A DNA stretch of 64,000 nt, taken from assembly GCF_005930355.1 (NCBI RefSeq), contig NZ_VDBO01000001.1, positions 1,541,303-1,605,302 on the forward strand, given 5' to 3'. Source of the DNA: Paenibacillus sinopodophylli. Its GTDB lineage: Bacteria > Bacillota > Bacilli > Paenibacillales > Paenibacillaceae. Below the pieces are notes generated by a model. It did no database searches and was not told where the DNA came from. It worked only from the letters and a program-made list of their open reading frames with translations. The stretch's first letter is position 1; each line of letters opens with the position of its first letter. Shown here piece by piece: positions 35,557 through 44,486 of the stretch. Made by a program: the position numbers and the translations under genes.

Positions 35557-36393
35557 TTAAAGTCCCGCAGCACTGAATACTTTGTCGAATCCAGCTTTGG
35601 AGCGCAATACGAGCTCCTCCGGCGTTTCATTAGGCGCTTCTTGTGTTAATATTTCCTGCGAGACGGTACCTTTGTAGCCTATTTTGCTCAGGGAACGAAG
35701 GAAACCCGCCAAATTAATGACACCCTCGCCTGGATAAAGGCGTCCGTTATCCAGCGCCTCTGCAACCGGAACGTCCGGAGCGTCATTAATATGAACGTGA
35801 ACGATCTGGTCGGCACGTAGTGCTTCAATATCTGCAGTCGTCAGCTCATTCGTATACCAGTGGTAGGCATCGAACAGCAGTCCTACATTGCTCTCGCCAA
35901 TAGCCTCAATCCACTCCAGCGTTTCCTCAAGTGTCCATATAAACGGGTTCGCCCAGCGAGTCCGCAGATGATGAGGGCCAACGAATTCTAGTCCAAGCCG
36001 AATGCCATATGCACCAAGCACCTGCGCACATGTACGCAGCCTGCGCGTCGCAAGTGCCATAAATCGTGCAGCCTTCAAATCGGTTGACGGCAATATATAG
36101 GTGCAGCAGCTTGTACAGCCTAGTGCGGCTGCGGCTGCCGCCGATCCTGCCAGTTTCTCCAAGTCGGCCAGAAATGCCTCTTCCGTCGTCCGCCACTCCA
36201 CAGGCAATCCGATTGATCCGATGACTACGCCGTTACTTGCTAGCAGCTCCCGCGCTTGTTCCACGCCATGACGTTCAATAAGCGATGCTGCATCCAAGTC
36301 TACAGCTTGAAATCCGTTTGCTCCGGCAAGCGCAATTAATTGCTCATCGCTTTCTATACGACCAAGTCCTGCTCCAGTTAACCCTCTAAGCAT
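35557..36393 (-). CDS. Sugar phosphate isomerase/epimerase (AP endonuclease 2 superfamily)
   Basis: 278 residues, TIM barrel. The metal ligands expected for the family are present: Glu in RLGLEFVGPHH, Asp in LLFDAYHWYTNE, His in VHVHINDAP and Glu in VSQEILTQE. It follows a Gfo/Idh dehydrogenase by 24 bases; the pair commonly oxidises and isomerises sugars or inositols (IolE/IolG-like). The precise substrate is not known. The stop is followed by a long inverted repeat. Confidence 0.88.
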   Translation of the reverse strand: MLRGLTGAGLGRIESDEQLIALAGANGFQAVDLDAASLIERHGVEQARELLASNGVVIGSIGLPVEWRTTEEAFLADLEKLAGSAAAAAALGCTSCCTYILPSTDLKAARFMALATRRLRTCAQVLGAYGIRLGLEFVGPHHLRTRWANPFIWTLEETLEWIEAIGESNVGLLFDAYHWYTNELTTADIEALRADQIVHVHINDAPDVPVAEALDNGRLYPGEGVINLAGFLRSLSKIGYKGTVSQEILTQEAPNETPEELVLRSKAGFDKVFSAAGL

Positions 36394-36417
36394 GTGAATG
36401 CCTCCTTGTCTATTCTG

Positions 36418-37500
36418 TTATTCGTTTCCATTCCAATTCAGCTTCACTTCATTGCCTGTGCGGGAGGATTCATAGATGGCATCCAGCACAAGGTTGTTTG
36501 TAAATCCAGACAGCACCGTCGTTATCGGCTGTTTGCCTTCTCGAATACATGACAAGAAGTGACGGCTTAATCTTGCACGTTCTCCTTCATCAGGGTCTGC
36601 TTTGGTTACAACGCTTTCAATAGGACGATCGAACTTCTCCGTAAGCAGCTTGCCTTCTGATCCACTGTAGCTTGCTCCGCCCTCAGAACCCATGATATGA
36701 ATGAATGGAGAGTTATCCGTTTCCATATGGACAGCCCAGCTTACTTCAAGCGATAGCGTACTGCCGTCTTCCATTTTGATCAATGCGGTTGCCAGATCCT
36801 CGACATCATAAGTACCATCCCAATCCGGAGTTCCCCATGAGCCAATTCCTTTGCGGCTTGGGCCGAACTCAGCATAGGTAGAGCCATAGACGGACACCGG
36901 TTTGGGGTTGCCCATTAAGTATAACGCAAGATCTAGCATATGTACGCCAATATCGATAAGCGGACCTCCACCAGATTGGTCCATCTGAGTGAACCATGTG
37001 CCCCAGCCCGGTATGCCTTTTCGGCGGTACCAGCCTGTTTTGGCCGAATAAATGCGACCAAGCTCACCGCGCTCAATTTGCTCCTTAATCTGCATAGCTA
37101 CAGACTCCCAGCGCATCTGATGAGCAACCATCAGCACGCGGTCGGATGCTTCGCTTGCTCTTAGAATGTCACGCGCAGCAGCACTGTTAATCGCCATAGG
37201 CTTCTCTAGTAGGACATGCTTGCCGGCTGCCAAAGCTTGTATAGCGAGCGGTGCATGAAATTGATTCGGCACGCCGATAATGATCGCATCAATATCTGGG
37301 CTCTGAATTAGCTCCTCATTTGAAGCCGCCACATGCTTAATCCCATACTTATTAGCCGTCTGTTCAGCACGCGTCAAATCAAGGTCAGTCACGGCAGTAA
37401 TCACACACTCTTCGCCCAGCTTTGAGAACTCACTTGCATGCACATTTCCAATATTGCCTGCACCGATTATACCAATTCTTATTTTATTATCCGTTGTCAT
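36418..37500 (-). CDS. Gfo/Idh/MocA-family dehydrogenase
   Basis: 360 residues from the ATG at 37500 with AGGAGG 9 bases upstream. The N-terminal Rossmann fold has GIIGAGNIGNVHA; EKPM and the catalytic GGPLIDIGVHMLDLALYLMG (Asp/His pair) follow. It oxidises or reduces a sugar or sugar derivative with NAD(P). It is first in an operon with the isomerase and is divergent from an AraC regulator that probably controls it. Confidence 0.92.
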   Translation of the reverse strand: MTTDNKIRIGIIGAGNIGNVHASEFSKLGEECVITAVTDLDLTRAEQTANKYGIKHVAASNEELIQSPDIDAIIIGVPNQFHAPLAIQALAAGKHVLLEKPMAINSAAARDILRASEASDRVLMVAHQMRWESVAMQIKEQIERGELGRIYSAKTGWYRRKGIPGWGTWFTQMDQSGGGPLIDIGVHMLDLALYLMGNPKPVSVYGSTYAEFGPSRKGIGSWGTPDWDGTYDVEDLATALIKMEDGSTLSLEVSWAVHMETDNSPFIHIMGSEGGASYSGSEGKLLTEKFDRPIESVVTKADPDEGERARLSRHFLSCIREGKQPITTVLSGFTNNLVLDAIYESSRTGNEVKLNWNGNE

Positions 37501-37562
37501 TGGGAAACCTCCTGCGAAAGTAGTGAAAAACCAATTACGATAATTCAAGCATCCACTCGTTC

Positions 37563-37592
37563 AGTAAGCGCTTGATCTCTTTATTTATGATA
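37563..37592 (-). promoter_or_regulatory. Gfo/Idh promoter with candidate cre-like site
   Basis: On the minus strand a -10-like TATCAT lies at 37587-37592. AGTAAGCGCTTGAT (37563-37576), a cre-like element with two mismatches, lies about ten bases downstream, where bound CcpA would block elongation. No strong -35 is present, in keeping with activator dependence. Confidence 0.35.
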
Positions 37593-37619
37593 GAATAAAC
37601 GGGATAAGAAATCGTGCTT

Positions 37620-37648
37620 GTTTTTCGGTAAAAGTCTCAGTTTTTCGG
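37620..37648. promoter_or_regulatory. Direct repeats, candidate AraC operator
   Basis: GTTTTTCGG occurs twice (37620-37628 and 37640-37648), exactly 20 bp apart, in the divergent region between the Gfo/Idh and AraC genes. AraC proteins commonly bind two direct repeats two helical turns apart. The second copy overlaps the ribosome site of the araC gene, which would allow autorepression. Confidence 0.5.
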
Positions 37649-37664
37649 AGGAATTAATCCACAG

Positions 37665-38561
37665 ATGACCATTATTCCTGATTATTTGAAAACGTATCCA
37701 AATATGAATACAGCATCACCCCTCCATATCAGCATGAACCGCCTATACCATGGTTATCGGCCGCATCGCCATGATTTCCTAGAGTTTTCATTTGTGATAG
37801 AAGGCAGGGGCTCGGAAGCGATTAATGAAACAAGGCATCAAATGCTTCCCGGCACGTTTACGTTCGTATTGCCTTATCAGGTGCATGAGCTGTTCACCGA
37901 ACCCGGCAGCACGCTCGTTCTCTATAACTGTATGTTCAGCATGGACCTGCTCATGGAGCCTGGACAAGAGGACGGCCTACTGGGCTTGAACGAGCAGAAC
38001 GCATGGCCTCCTTTTATACAACTTAGTGGAGAAGACATGGAGCGGATGAGCCGCCTCATAGAGGAGATGTATCAAGAATACCAGAGCAAGGAGCCCTGGC
38101 GCCGCACAATGCTCCATATTAAGCTCAAAGAAATTCTTATCCTATTTGACCGGTATCGGCGCAGCGCTTCGCCAGCCGCCAGTTCCTCCCTGCTCGCTTC
38201 ACGCTCAAGCGCTTCAATATGGCCCATTATCCACTATATTCACCGCCATTATCAGGATGAGCTCGCGCTCTCTGATCTAGCCAGCCGATTCTCGCTCAGC
38301 ACTTCACGAATCAGTGAGGTGATCAAGCAGACAACCGGACAAACCTTTGTCCACTTCCTTCATGATTTGCGGCTCAGACATGCTTGCAGCCTGCTTGTCT
38401 CTACCGAAATGAGTGTTGCAGAGATTGCGCTCGAGGTAGGCTATGGCTCCTACAAAACGTTTTCTCGCATCTTCCGCGAATCGAAAGGTGTCGTACCTAA
38501 GGACTATCGCAAAACGAAGCTGGCACAAGTAAAACCTGCACCACTTAACCAGTTCGAATAA
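37665..38561 (+). CDS. AraC-family transcriptional regulator with cupin domain
   Basis: 298 residues. N-terminal cupin sensor (YHGYRPHRHDFLEFSFVIEG near residue 25), C-terminal double helix-turn-helix at about 185-290 (LALSDLASRFSLSTSRISEVI, then SVAEIALEVGYGSYKTFSRIF). This is the sugar-responsive type. GGAGG lies 12 bases before the ATG. It is divergent from the Gfo/Idh-isomerase operon and probably activates it. Confidence 0.92.
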   Translation: MTIIPDYLKTYPNMNTASPLHISMNRLYHGYRPHRHDFLEFSFVIEGRGSEAINETRHQMLPGTFTFVLPYQVHELFTEPGSTLVLYNCMFSMDLLMEPGQEDGLLGLNEQNAWPPFIQLSGEDMERMSRLIEEMYQEYQSKEPWRRTMLHIKLKEILILFDRYRRSASPAASSSLLASRSSASIWPIIHYIHRHYQDELALSDLASRFSLSTSRISEVIKQTTGQTFVHFLHDLRLRHACSLLVSTEMSVAEIALEVGYGSYKTFSRIFRESKGVVPKDYRKTKLAQVKPAPLNQFE

Positions 38562-38611
38562 GCAAGGGCTGCCTCCAGTAGAACATTCTACTCCCGGAGG
38601 CAGCCCTTGCT
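38561..38611. terminator. Bidirectional terminator between araC and a small membrane peptide gene
   Basis: A perfect 16-bp stem (38561-38576 with 38596-38611). The loop contains a further AGTAGA/TCTACT hairpin. It serves the plus-strand AraC gene and the minus-strand peptide gene. Confidence 0.85.
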
Positions 38612-38622
38612 TGATTATGTGT

Positions 38623-38709
38623 TTAATGAAGAATAGACAAGATCACGAACAAGACGGCTAGCAATACGTAAATGACAAGCGATACGACCATTAAAGTCCG
38701 CTTACTCAC
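38623..38709 (-). CDS. Very small membrane peptide (28 residues)
   Basis: GTG start at 38709 with GGAGGGGGAG 7 bases upstream. The product is VSKRTLMVVSLVIYVLLAVL then FVILSILH: a short basic N-terminus and one membrane helix. It is similar in sequence, size and gene structure to the peptide at 16838-16930. It lies directly after a strong terminator. The function is unknown. Confidence 0.68.
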   Translation of the reverse strand: MSKRTLMVVSLVIYVLLAVLFVILSILH

Positions 38710-38805
38710 CGCGCTACTCCCCCTCCGCACCGATTAGGCTCTCCCCCTTATTGTATGTGGGCGAGGACAACGCGGAAATTGTCCAATAGATAATTTCCAC
38801 ACGGC

Positions 38806-40038
38806 TTACTTGCTTGACCGGCTCTTCCGGTCCGAAGGCAGCAGAATGGTCAGCATACCGAGCAAAGGCAAATAGGAGGTACAGCGAATAACAAATTCAA
38901 TGCCCATTTCATCTGCCAAATTGCCAAGAACAGCAGAACCAATGCCAGCAAGTCCGAATGCCATTCCGAAAAAAACGCCCGATACAAGCCCTACTCTGCC
39001 TGGCAGCAATTCATTCGCATAGACCAATATAACGGAAAATGCAGAAGCCAGAATGAGACCTGCAAAGAAGATCAATATAATCGAAAAAGTTAAATTGGCG
39101 TATGGAAGCAGCAGCGCAAACGGTGCTGTTCCGAGTATCGAGAACCAGATTAAGCTGCGCCGGCTAAACCTATCCGCAAGCATACCACCAAGGAGCAGAC
39201 CGATAACATTCGCTGCAAGGAACACGAACAACACGATTTGTGCCCCGCTGACGGATAGACCGAAATGAGCAATCGCATAGAACGAATAGTAGCTGCTGAT
39301 CGCTGCAATATACACGTTTTTCGAAAAAACAAGAATCATTAGAATCGTAATTGCAAATATCACTTTCCCGGTCGATACCTGCAGCTCTGAGACAGCCTTA
39401 ACCGCTTGTCTCACATTTCTCGAAGGCTCAAGCGCAAGCTGCCCTCCATACCACTTGGCGACGTTGAACTGAATGACGATGCCGATCATTACGGCCAAGG
39501 CAAACCAAATGACTCCGCGCTGGCCTGTGTGTACGAATAGCAGTGCTGTCATTACAGGTGCAAGCGATTGCCCGATATTGCCGCCGAATTGAAAGATCGA
39601 CTGTCCCGTTCCTTTCCTCTCTCCAGAGGCCAAATATGAAACACGCGCTGAAGCTGGGTGAAAAACAGCTGATCCGACTCCGATAAACATAACAGCAATC
39701 ATCACAATCCAGAATTCACTTGCATAAGCAAGCGCCGCCACACCTCCCAGCGTGAACAGCATGCCGATCGGCAGAAGCATTGGCTTAGGATGGGAATCGG
39801 ATAAAATACCAACTACAGGCTGCAACAGAGCGGCAGTCAAATTAATCATTAACGAAATGAGGCCAATTTGTGCAAAGCTTAACGAGAGAGAATCCTTCAA
39901 AATTGGAAATAAGGCGGGAACGACCGATTGAATCGTATCATTAATCAAATGCACGAAGCTGATCGCAAACAATAAAGGATAAATCGTTTTCATGACGGAC
40001 GGTGACACAGATAGAGAGGCTTGACGGCTAGACATCAT
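38806..40038 (-). CDS. MFS transporter, Fsr (fosmidomycin resistance)-like
   Basis: 410 residues, twelve membrane helices. The Fsr-type opening YPLLFAISFVHLINDTIQSVVPALFPIL is well kept, and GILSDSHPKPMLLPIGM is the loop 2-3 motif. Members export fosmidomycin or related compounds; the natural cargo here is unknown. The divergent GntR regulator and two palindromic sites in the shared promoter region suggest induction by a specific small molecule. Confidence 0.88.
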   Translation of the reverse strand: MMSSRQASLSVSPSVMKTIYPLLFAISFVHLINDTIQSVVPALFPILKDSLSLSFAQIGLISLMINLTAALLQPVVGILSDSHPKPMLLPIGMLFTLGGVAALAYASEFWIVMIAVMFIGVGSAVFHPASARVSYLASGERKGTGQSIFQFGGNIGQSLAPVMTALLFVHTGQRGVIWFALAVMIGIVIQFNVAKWYGGQLALEPSRNVRQAVKAVSELQVSTGKVIFAITILMILVFSKNVYIAAISSYYSFYAIAHFGLSVSGAQIVLFVFLAANVIGLLLGGMLADRFSRRSLIWFSILGTAPFALLLPYANLTFSIILIFFAGLILASAFSVILVYANELLPGRVGLVSGVFFGMAFGLAGIGSAVLGNLADEMGIEFVIRCTSYLPLLGMLTILLPSDRKSRSSK

Positions 40039-40066
40039 TTTTGCTCCTTTTCATGAAGTAAACAAT

Positions 40067-40087
40067 TGCGATATGTGATATATCGCA
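40067..40087. promoter_or_regulatory. Inverted repeat in the MFS/GntR intergenic region
   Basis: Perfect 8-bp arms TGCGATAT and ATATCGCA, with 5 bp between them. Located about 30 bases upstream of the MFS start. It is a likely operator of the divergent GntR regulator. Confidence 0.68.
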
Positions 40088-40160
40088 TATTATATTTCCT
40101 TATGCCATTAAAAGCAACCGTTGTTTTACTGATACCTCTGATTGCGCCATTCACCTATGT

Positions 40161-40182
40161 TGCGATATATTAGATATAGTCA
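40161..40182. promoter_or_regulatory. Second, degenerate copy of the GntR operator
   Basis: TGCGATAT, 5 bp, then ATATAGTCA: one perfect arm and one decayed arm of the same palindrome, about 50 bases upstream of the gntR start. The arrangement suggests strong control of the MFS gene and weaker autoregulation. Confidence 0.55.
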
Positions 40183-40231
40183 TTTCCCCTTCTAATTATT
40201 AGGTTCAGCCATTATAAAGGAGTGTCTTTCG

Positions 40232-40897
40232 TTGCCTATTCCAACAGACTATACCTCCCCTGCCAGACTCTCCGCCAAAGAGCGTACGCTCAGCCAACTG
40301 CAGAAATGGATTATTGACGGCACGCTGCAGCCGGGGGAGAAGCTTAACGATTCCGAGTTGTCCGAAGCGCTTGGCGTCAGCCGCACACCGATCAGGGAAG
40401 CTTTTCAACTGCTTGAGGTTCAAGGATTAATTGAGACCTTTCCAGGCAAAGAGACTCGAGTTACGACGCTCGAGAAGGAAGATATTATTAAACTTTATGC
40501 ACCGCTTACAGCGCTTCAGGCTTTGGCAGCAGAACTGGCTGCAGCAAATATTCAACCTGAGCATATCAAGCAGCTGCGGGCTATTAATGCAGGTTTCGGT
40601 GAAAGCGTGAAGAAGGAACAGCTGTACGAAGCAATGGAATTGGATGAGGAATTTCATGAAACCATTCTGCATATCGCGAACAACCAGCATATTTCGACGT
40701 TCTGCTCATCCCTGCAAATGCATATTAGGCGGTATAAATATATTTTTTTCAAACGTCCGAATTGGGAATCGAAGGCAGCAGCCGAAGACCATGAGGCGAT
40801 CATAAACGCTCTTGAATCGCGCAACGCGGAGGAGGCTGCCCGGCTTATGAAGCATAATCTCGTCAGACCTCTTGAGCATCTGGATCATATGCTGTAG
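40232..40897 (+). CDS. GntR-family regulator, FadR (FCD) subfamily
   Basis: 221 residues from a TTG start that has AAGGAG about 9 bases upstream. Winged helix-turn-helix at 14-80 (LNDSELSEALGVSRTPIREAFQLLEVQGLIE). FCD ligand-binding domain at 85-215, with metal-site residues in LDEEFHETILH and AAEDHEAIINAL. It probably represses the divergent Fsr-like exporter through the TGCGATAT palindromes. Confidence 0.9.
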   Translation: MPIPTDYTSPARLSAKERTLSQLQKWIIDGTLQPGEKLNDSELSEALGVSRTPIREAFQLLEVQGLIETFPGKETRVTTLEKEDIIKLYAPLTALQALAAELAAANIQPEHIKQLRAINAGFGESVKKEQLYEAMELDEEFHETILHIANNQHISTFCSSLQMHIRRYKYIFFKRPNWESKAAAEDHEAIINALESRNAEEAARLMKHNLVRPLEHLDHML

Positions 40898-40935
40898 ATG
40901 AGGGTAAAACCATGATCAACCTGTTAAAAAACACA

Positions 40936-40987
40936 AAAAGCCTGCAATTCAGTCTGCTTTAATAGCAGAACTGGCTTGCAGGCTTTT
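40936..40987. terminator. Bidirectional terminator between gntR and the 525-residue enzyme gene
   Basis: A 12-bp stem AAAAGCCTGCAA (40936-40947) with TTGCAGGCTTTT (40976-40987). An inner hairpin (TCTGC...GCAGA) lies in the loop. The genes converge. Confidence 0.88.
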
Positions 40988-40993
40988 GCTTAT

Positions 40994-42571
40994 TTATCTG
41001 CCAACAACCGACAGCTTGAAGCTCATTTGGCTATCTGACCGATCAGGCTGATGGGCATAAACAACCTCAATCATAGACCCGACTTGCTGGATGACAGGCG
41101 CTTGAGCGTTCGAATCCACCTGAAGAGAGAGACCTGGCAGTGACCACTTCTCTGCTGTTACATCATTCACATCAAGAGGTCCGCCGCTAATTTCGAAATA
41201 AATGTCAGTCGCTTGCTGCGTCTGCAGGCTTACCTGAACGTCAAGCTCATTCTCTCTCACATTTGCTTCGAACGTGATGCCTCTGGAGTGTGTGTTCCAG
41301 TGTCCGCCAGAATCACGTTTAAGCAGCCGCAAATAATACTTTTGTCCGTTTTGCGTACACCAGTGAATCGTAGCTGGATGCATTTGGCCATTCGTGTTTT
41401 TGCTGCCGGACATGGCACCAAGCATAAGATCCTTCTCTATCCATGCCTTCGCTGTACAAATATGTCCTTGTTCTTCGGGCAGATCCCGCTCGCACAGCTC
41501 GCGAAATTTAGCTACAGCCAGTCTATTTTCTTGGAATGTCTCTAATAAAGGCTTCACATATTCAGGTACGTTTACACCGACAAGTGCAATAATCGGATCA
41601 TGCTCAGATTCACAGTTAATCGCTGCGAGGTACTCATAACCTTTGCCAAGCACAAGGTAGAGGAAAACACCCATCGAGCTATGGCCGAGCATCTCCATTT
41701 CGTATGCGCGCGCGAACGGACCCGATAAATTTTGCAAATACGGATTATAGAAGAGCGCGATACTCTCCCACAGCCCTTTCTCTAATTCGCTTCCGATGCG
41801 CTTCATCTCATCTGACTTCGCGTACTTGCGCCATAATCCGAGAACGGTAATATCAACGCCATAATAGGTCGTTGTATTGAATTCCGCGAGCGAGCCGTAT
41901 TCCATGAATGCAGAATGAAAGGCGATCGCTTCTTGCGATGCATGCACGAGCCAGTTCTTGTTGCGAAGTCGGTGGCCGAAATAATGCGTGACGAAAATAT
42001 GCATGAGCTCGATGTTAGAGTTCATCGGAATCGCACCTGACAATCTGCGCTCAATGGAGCCCACGATTGCCTTCTCCATCGAGGCATCCATCCGTCCTAC
42101 CAGCTCTGCAGGCAGCAGTTCCTCGAATTGCTCCAGTATAACCGCGAACGTACAGGCAATAAACTCCCGCCAGTTCGGATCGTAGGTTTTCCATACGGGT
42201 GAGAGTACCTTTTCATCCGCTGTATAGCCAATGCCCGCTCCAAGTTCTTTCCAAGGAAGCGTTCCTTTCCATGGCAGTGCTGCCTCCGGCGCGGCGCGGA
42301 ATGTTCCATGATAAATTTCATCCGGATCGTCGAACTGCATATCTAGAACCTTGCCTATCAATATGCAGGCCCGCTCCAGATCGCCCGGCTCATTGCGAAG
42401 CAGCAAGCCTACCGCATAATGACCGCTTCCGCGAGTATTATGCCGCTGGGACTCCTCAACATCTCTAAGCATACCAGCATCTTTATCATATAGTTGGTCC
42501 ATATGGGCCATGGATTGATCTACCAAATACTTTGCCTGCTCAGAAAGCTGGCTCAGCATGCTCTGGCTCAT
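40994..42571 (-). CDS. Unrecognised probable carbohydrate-active enzyme, likely (alpha/alpha) toroid
   Basis: 525 residues, no signal peptide, so cytoplasmic. The first ~390 residues are Trp- and Tyr-rich helices typical of an (alpha/alpha)n barrel, with conserved-looking SGHYAVGLLLRN, DEIYHGTFR, PMNSNIELMHIFVTHYFGH, AEFNTTTYYGVD and GPFARAYEMEMLGHSSMG. The last ~130 residues are beta-strand-rich. The Asn-Thr-Tyr-Tyr-Gly and Glu-Met-Glu segments could line an active site. It is the last gene after a binding protein and two permeases, so it probably processes the imported oligosaccharide. I cannot assign it to a GH or PL family; hydrolase (for instance GH88/105/154-like) or lyase are both possible. 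Confidence 0.6.
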   Translation of the reverse strand: MSQSMLSQLSEQAKYLVDQSMAHMDQLYDKDAGMLRDVEESQRHNTRGSGHYAVGLLLRNEPGDLERACILIGKVLDMQFDDPDEIYHGTFRAAPEAALPWKGTLPWKELGAGIGYTADEKVLSPVWKTYDPNWREFIACTFAVILEQFEELLPAELVGRMDASMEKAIVGSIERRLSGAIPMNSNIELMHIFVTHYFGHRLRNKNWLVHASQEAIAFHSAFMEYGSLAEFNTTTYYGVDITVLGLWRKYAKSDEMKRIGSELEKGLWESIALFYNPYLQNLSGPFARAYEMEMLGHSSMGVFLYLVLGKGYEYLAAINCESEHDPIIALVGVNVPEYVKPLLETFQENRLAVAKFRELCERDLPEEQGHICTAKAWIEKDLMLGAMSGSKNTNGQMHPATIHWCTQNGQKYYLRLLKRDSGGHWNTHSRGITFEANVRENELDVQVSLQTQQATDIYFEISGGPLDVNDVTAEKWSLPGLSLQVDSNAQAPVIQQVGSMIEVVYAHQPDRSDSQMSFKLSVVGR

Positions 42572-42595
42572 TCAAGTGACACCTCTCTCTACGTG

Positions 42596-43468
42596 TTAGC
42601 CTTTAACCGCGCCGACCATAACTCCGCTAATAAAGTAGCGCTGCAGCCACGGATAAACAATTAGAATTGGAAGCGTCGAGAAGATGACGCTGGCTGCTTT
42701 CAAACTCTCAGGCAGCACGGTTGCGGCTGTCATGCCTTCCATCTGCATAAGATCATGCACTTGGTTCTGCTGTATCATCTGATACAGCTTAAGCTGCAGC
42801 GGATAAAGCTCTGGACTCGTAATGTACATAAGCGCATCTTGGAAACCATTCCAACGACCTACCGCATAGAACAAGCTGAGTGTTGCCATAACTGGCAGTG
42901 ATAACGGAAGAATAATTCGGAACAAGGTACCTAGATGGCTGCTGCCGTCAATGCCTGCCGCTTCTTCCAAACTTTTCGGAATATTATTGAAGAATGAAAT
43001 AAGAATGATCATATAGAACGGACTGATCAAACCTGGCAATATGAGCGCCCACATGCTGTCAAGCAAGTGGAAATCACGAACCAGGATATACTCTGGAATC
43101 ATACCGCCTGTGAAAAACATCGTAATAACGATAATGAGCATAAACAGCTTACGGCCCTTGAGCTCCTTCTTCGAAAGCGGATAAGCAACTGCAATCGTCA
43201 TTATCATTGATAATACAGTGGACAATACAGTCAGTGCAACTGTAAAGCCAAGTGAACGAATCATCGACATATCCGAGAATACCTTGCTGTATGCCTCGAA
43301 GGTAAGCTCTACTGGGAAGAAGGATACTTCCCCAGACATGATCGGTCTGTTCGAGCTCAAGGAAATCGCAATAATGTGTATAAATGGCGCTAAACATAGC
43401 AGCATCGTAACGATAATAAAAATAATATTAGCCGTATCTATTATACGGTTTGAAGAACGTTCACTCAT
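42596..43468 (-). CDS. Carbohydrate ABC transporter permease (LplC/YtcP-like)
   Basis: 290 residues, six membrane helices, with EAA loop SLEEAAGIDGSSHLGTLFRIILPL. The C-terminus SGVMVGAVKG is diagnostic for this class. It lies 31 bases after the other permease and 24 bases before the 525-residue enzyme gene. Confidence 0.92.
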   Translation of the reverse strand: MSERSSNRIIDTANIIFIIVTMLLCLAPFIHIIAISLSSNRPIMSGEVSFFPVELTFEAYSKVFSDMSMIRSLGFTVALTVLSTVLSMIMTIAVAYPLSKKELKGRKLFMLIIVITMFFTGGMIPEYILVRDFHLLDSMWALILPGLISPFYMIILISFFNNIPKSLEEAAGIDGSSHLGTLFRIILPLSLPVMATLSLFYAVGRWNGFQDALMYITSPELYPLQLKLYQMIQQNQVHDLMQMEGMTAATVLPESLKAASVIFSTLPILIVYPWLQRYFISGVMVGAVKG

Positions 43469-43499
43469 GTTGGTTTTCCTCCATTCTCCTCAAGCTGTA

Positions 43500-44405
43500 T
43501 TAAATAATACTTTCATCTGCCAGCTTCTTCGAAGCATAGTTGGCGCCTAACAGGAAGATCAATCCTACAAGTGCTTGGAATAAGCCAACCGCTGTAGCCA
43601 GCGTTATTTGACCAGACTCCATCCCGATCCGATATACGAATGTACTTAGCACATCCGAATAATCTCGAACGGCGACATTACCAATAATAAATGGTCGATC
43701 AAAGCCGATTGAAATCATATTGCCGAGGCTGATAATAAGCAGCGTTGCAATCGTTGTCTTCAAACCAGGAATGGAAATATGCCAAATTCGTTTGAAACGA
43801 TTCGCGCCGTCGACCTCTGCAGCCTCGAACAGCTCTTTATTAATACCAGTAAGTGCGGCTAAGTAGAGAATCGTACCCCAACCCGCACTTTGCCAGACAC
43901 CTACTGCCAGATAAGTAAACAACCAATACTTCTTATCCGTCAGAAACGGAATTTGGCCAAGCCCCATCGCTTCAAGCAGATTATTAATGAACCCTGATTG
44001 TGTCCCGAATACTTGCAGCACAATACCGCCAATAATAACCCACGATATAAAGTGTGGAATATATAATACCGTTTGCGCCATTTTCTTAAACCAAGCCGCT
44101 TTCAGCTCATACAGCATAATGGCTAGCAGAAGCGGAGCCGGGAAGGAAATGAGCAGATCGAGAAAATTCAAAAGGATGGTATTACGCAGCGCATCGAAAA
44201 AATCTTGATTCTGGAACACTTCCCTAAATGCTTCAAACCCAATCCACTTACTTCCGGAAATGCCTTGGAAGAAATTAAAGTCTTTGAATGCGATCTGAAC
44301 ACCGTACATAGGACCATATTTGAACAGGAAAAAATAAGCTAGTGGAAATACCAACAAAATATAGAGATGCCAATTTCTTTTCAAATACATGTTTCTCATG
44401 GCCAC
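43500..44405 (-). CDS. Carbohydrate ABC transporter permease (LplB/YteP-like)
   Basis: 301 residues, six membrane helices, with EAA loop ELFEAAEVDGANRFKRIWHI. The order binding protein - LplB-type - LplC-type - enzyme follows the pattern for plant oligosaccharide import. In Bacillus the relatives YteP-YtcP-YtcQ import rhamnogalacturonan fragments; whether that holds here is unknown. GGAGG lies before the ATG. Confidence 0.92.
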   Translation of the reverse strand: MAMRNMYLKRNWHLYILLVFPLAYFFLFKYGPMYGVQIAFKDFNFFQGISGSKWIGFEAFREVFQNQDFFDALRNTILLNFLDLLISFPAPLLLAIMLYELKAAWFKKMAQTVLYIPHFISWVIIGGIVLQVFGTQSGFINNLLEAMGLGQIPFLTDKKYWLFTYLAVGVWQSAGWGTILYLAALTGINKELFEAAEVDGANRFKRIWHISIPGLKTTIATLLIISLGNMISIGFDRPFIIGNVAVRDYSDVLSTFVYRIGMESGQITLATAVGLFQALVGLIFLLGANYASKKLADESII

Positions 44406-44486
44406 TAATCCTCCTTGTTACTGAAATACGTGGCCGGAAGGAATGATCGGCTCATCCCTTCCACCTCGCAAGATGCATTACGTTTG

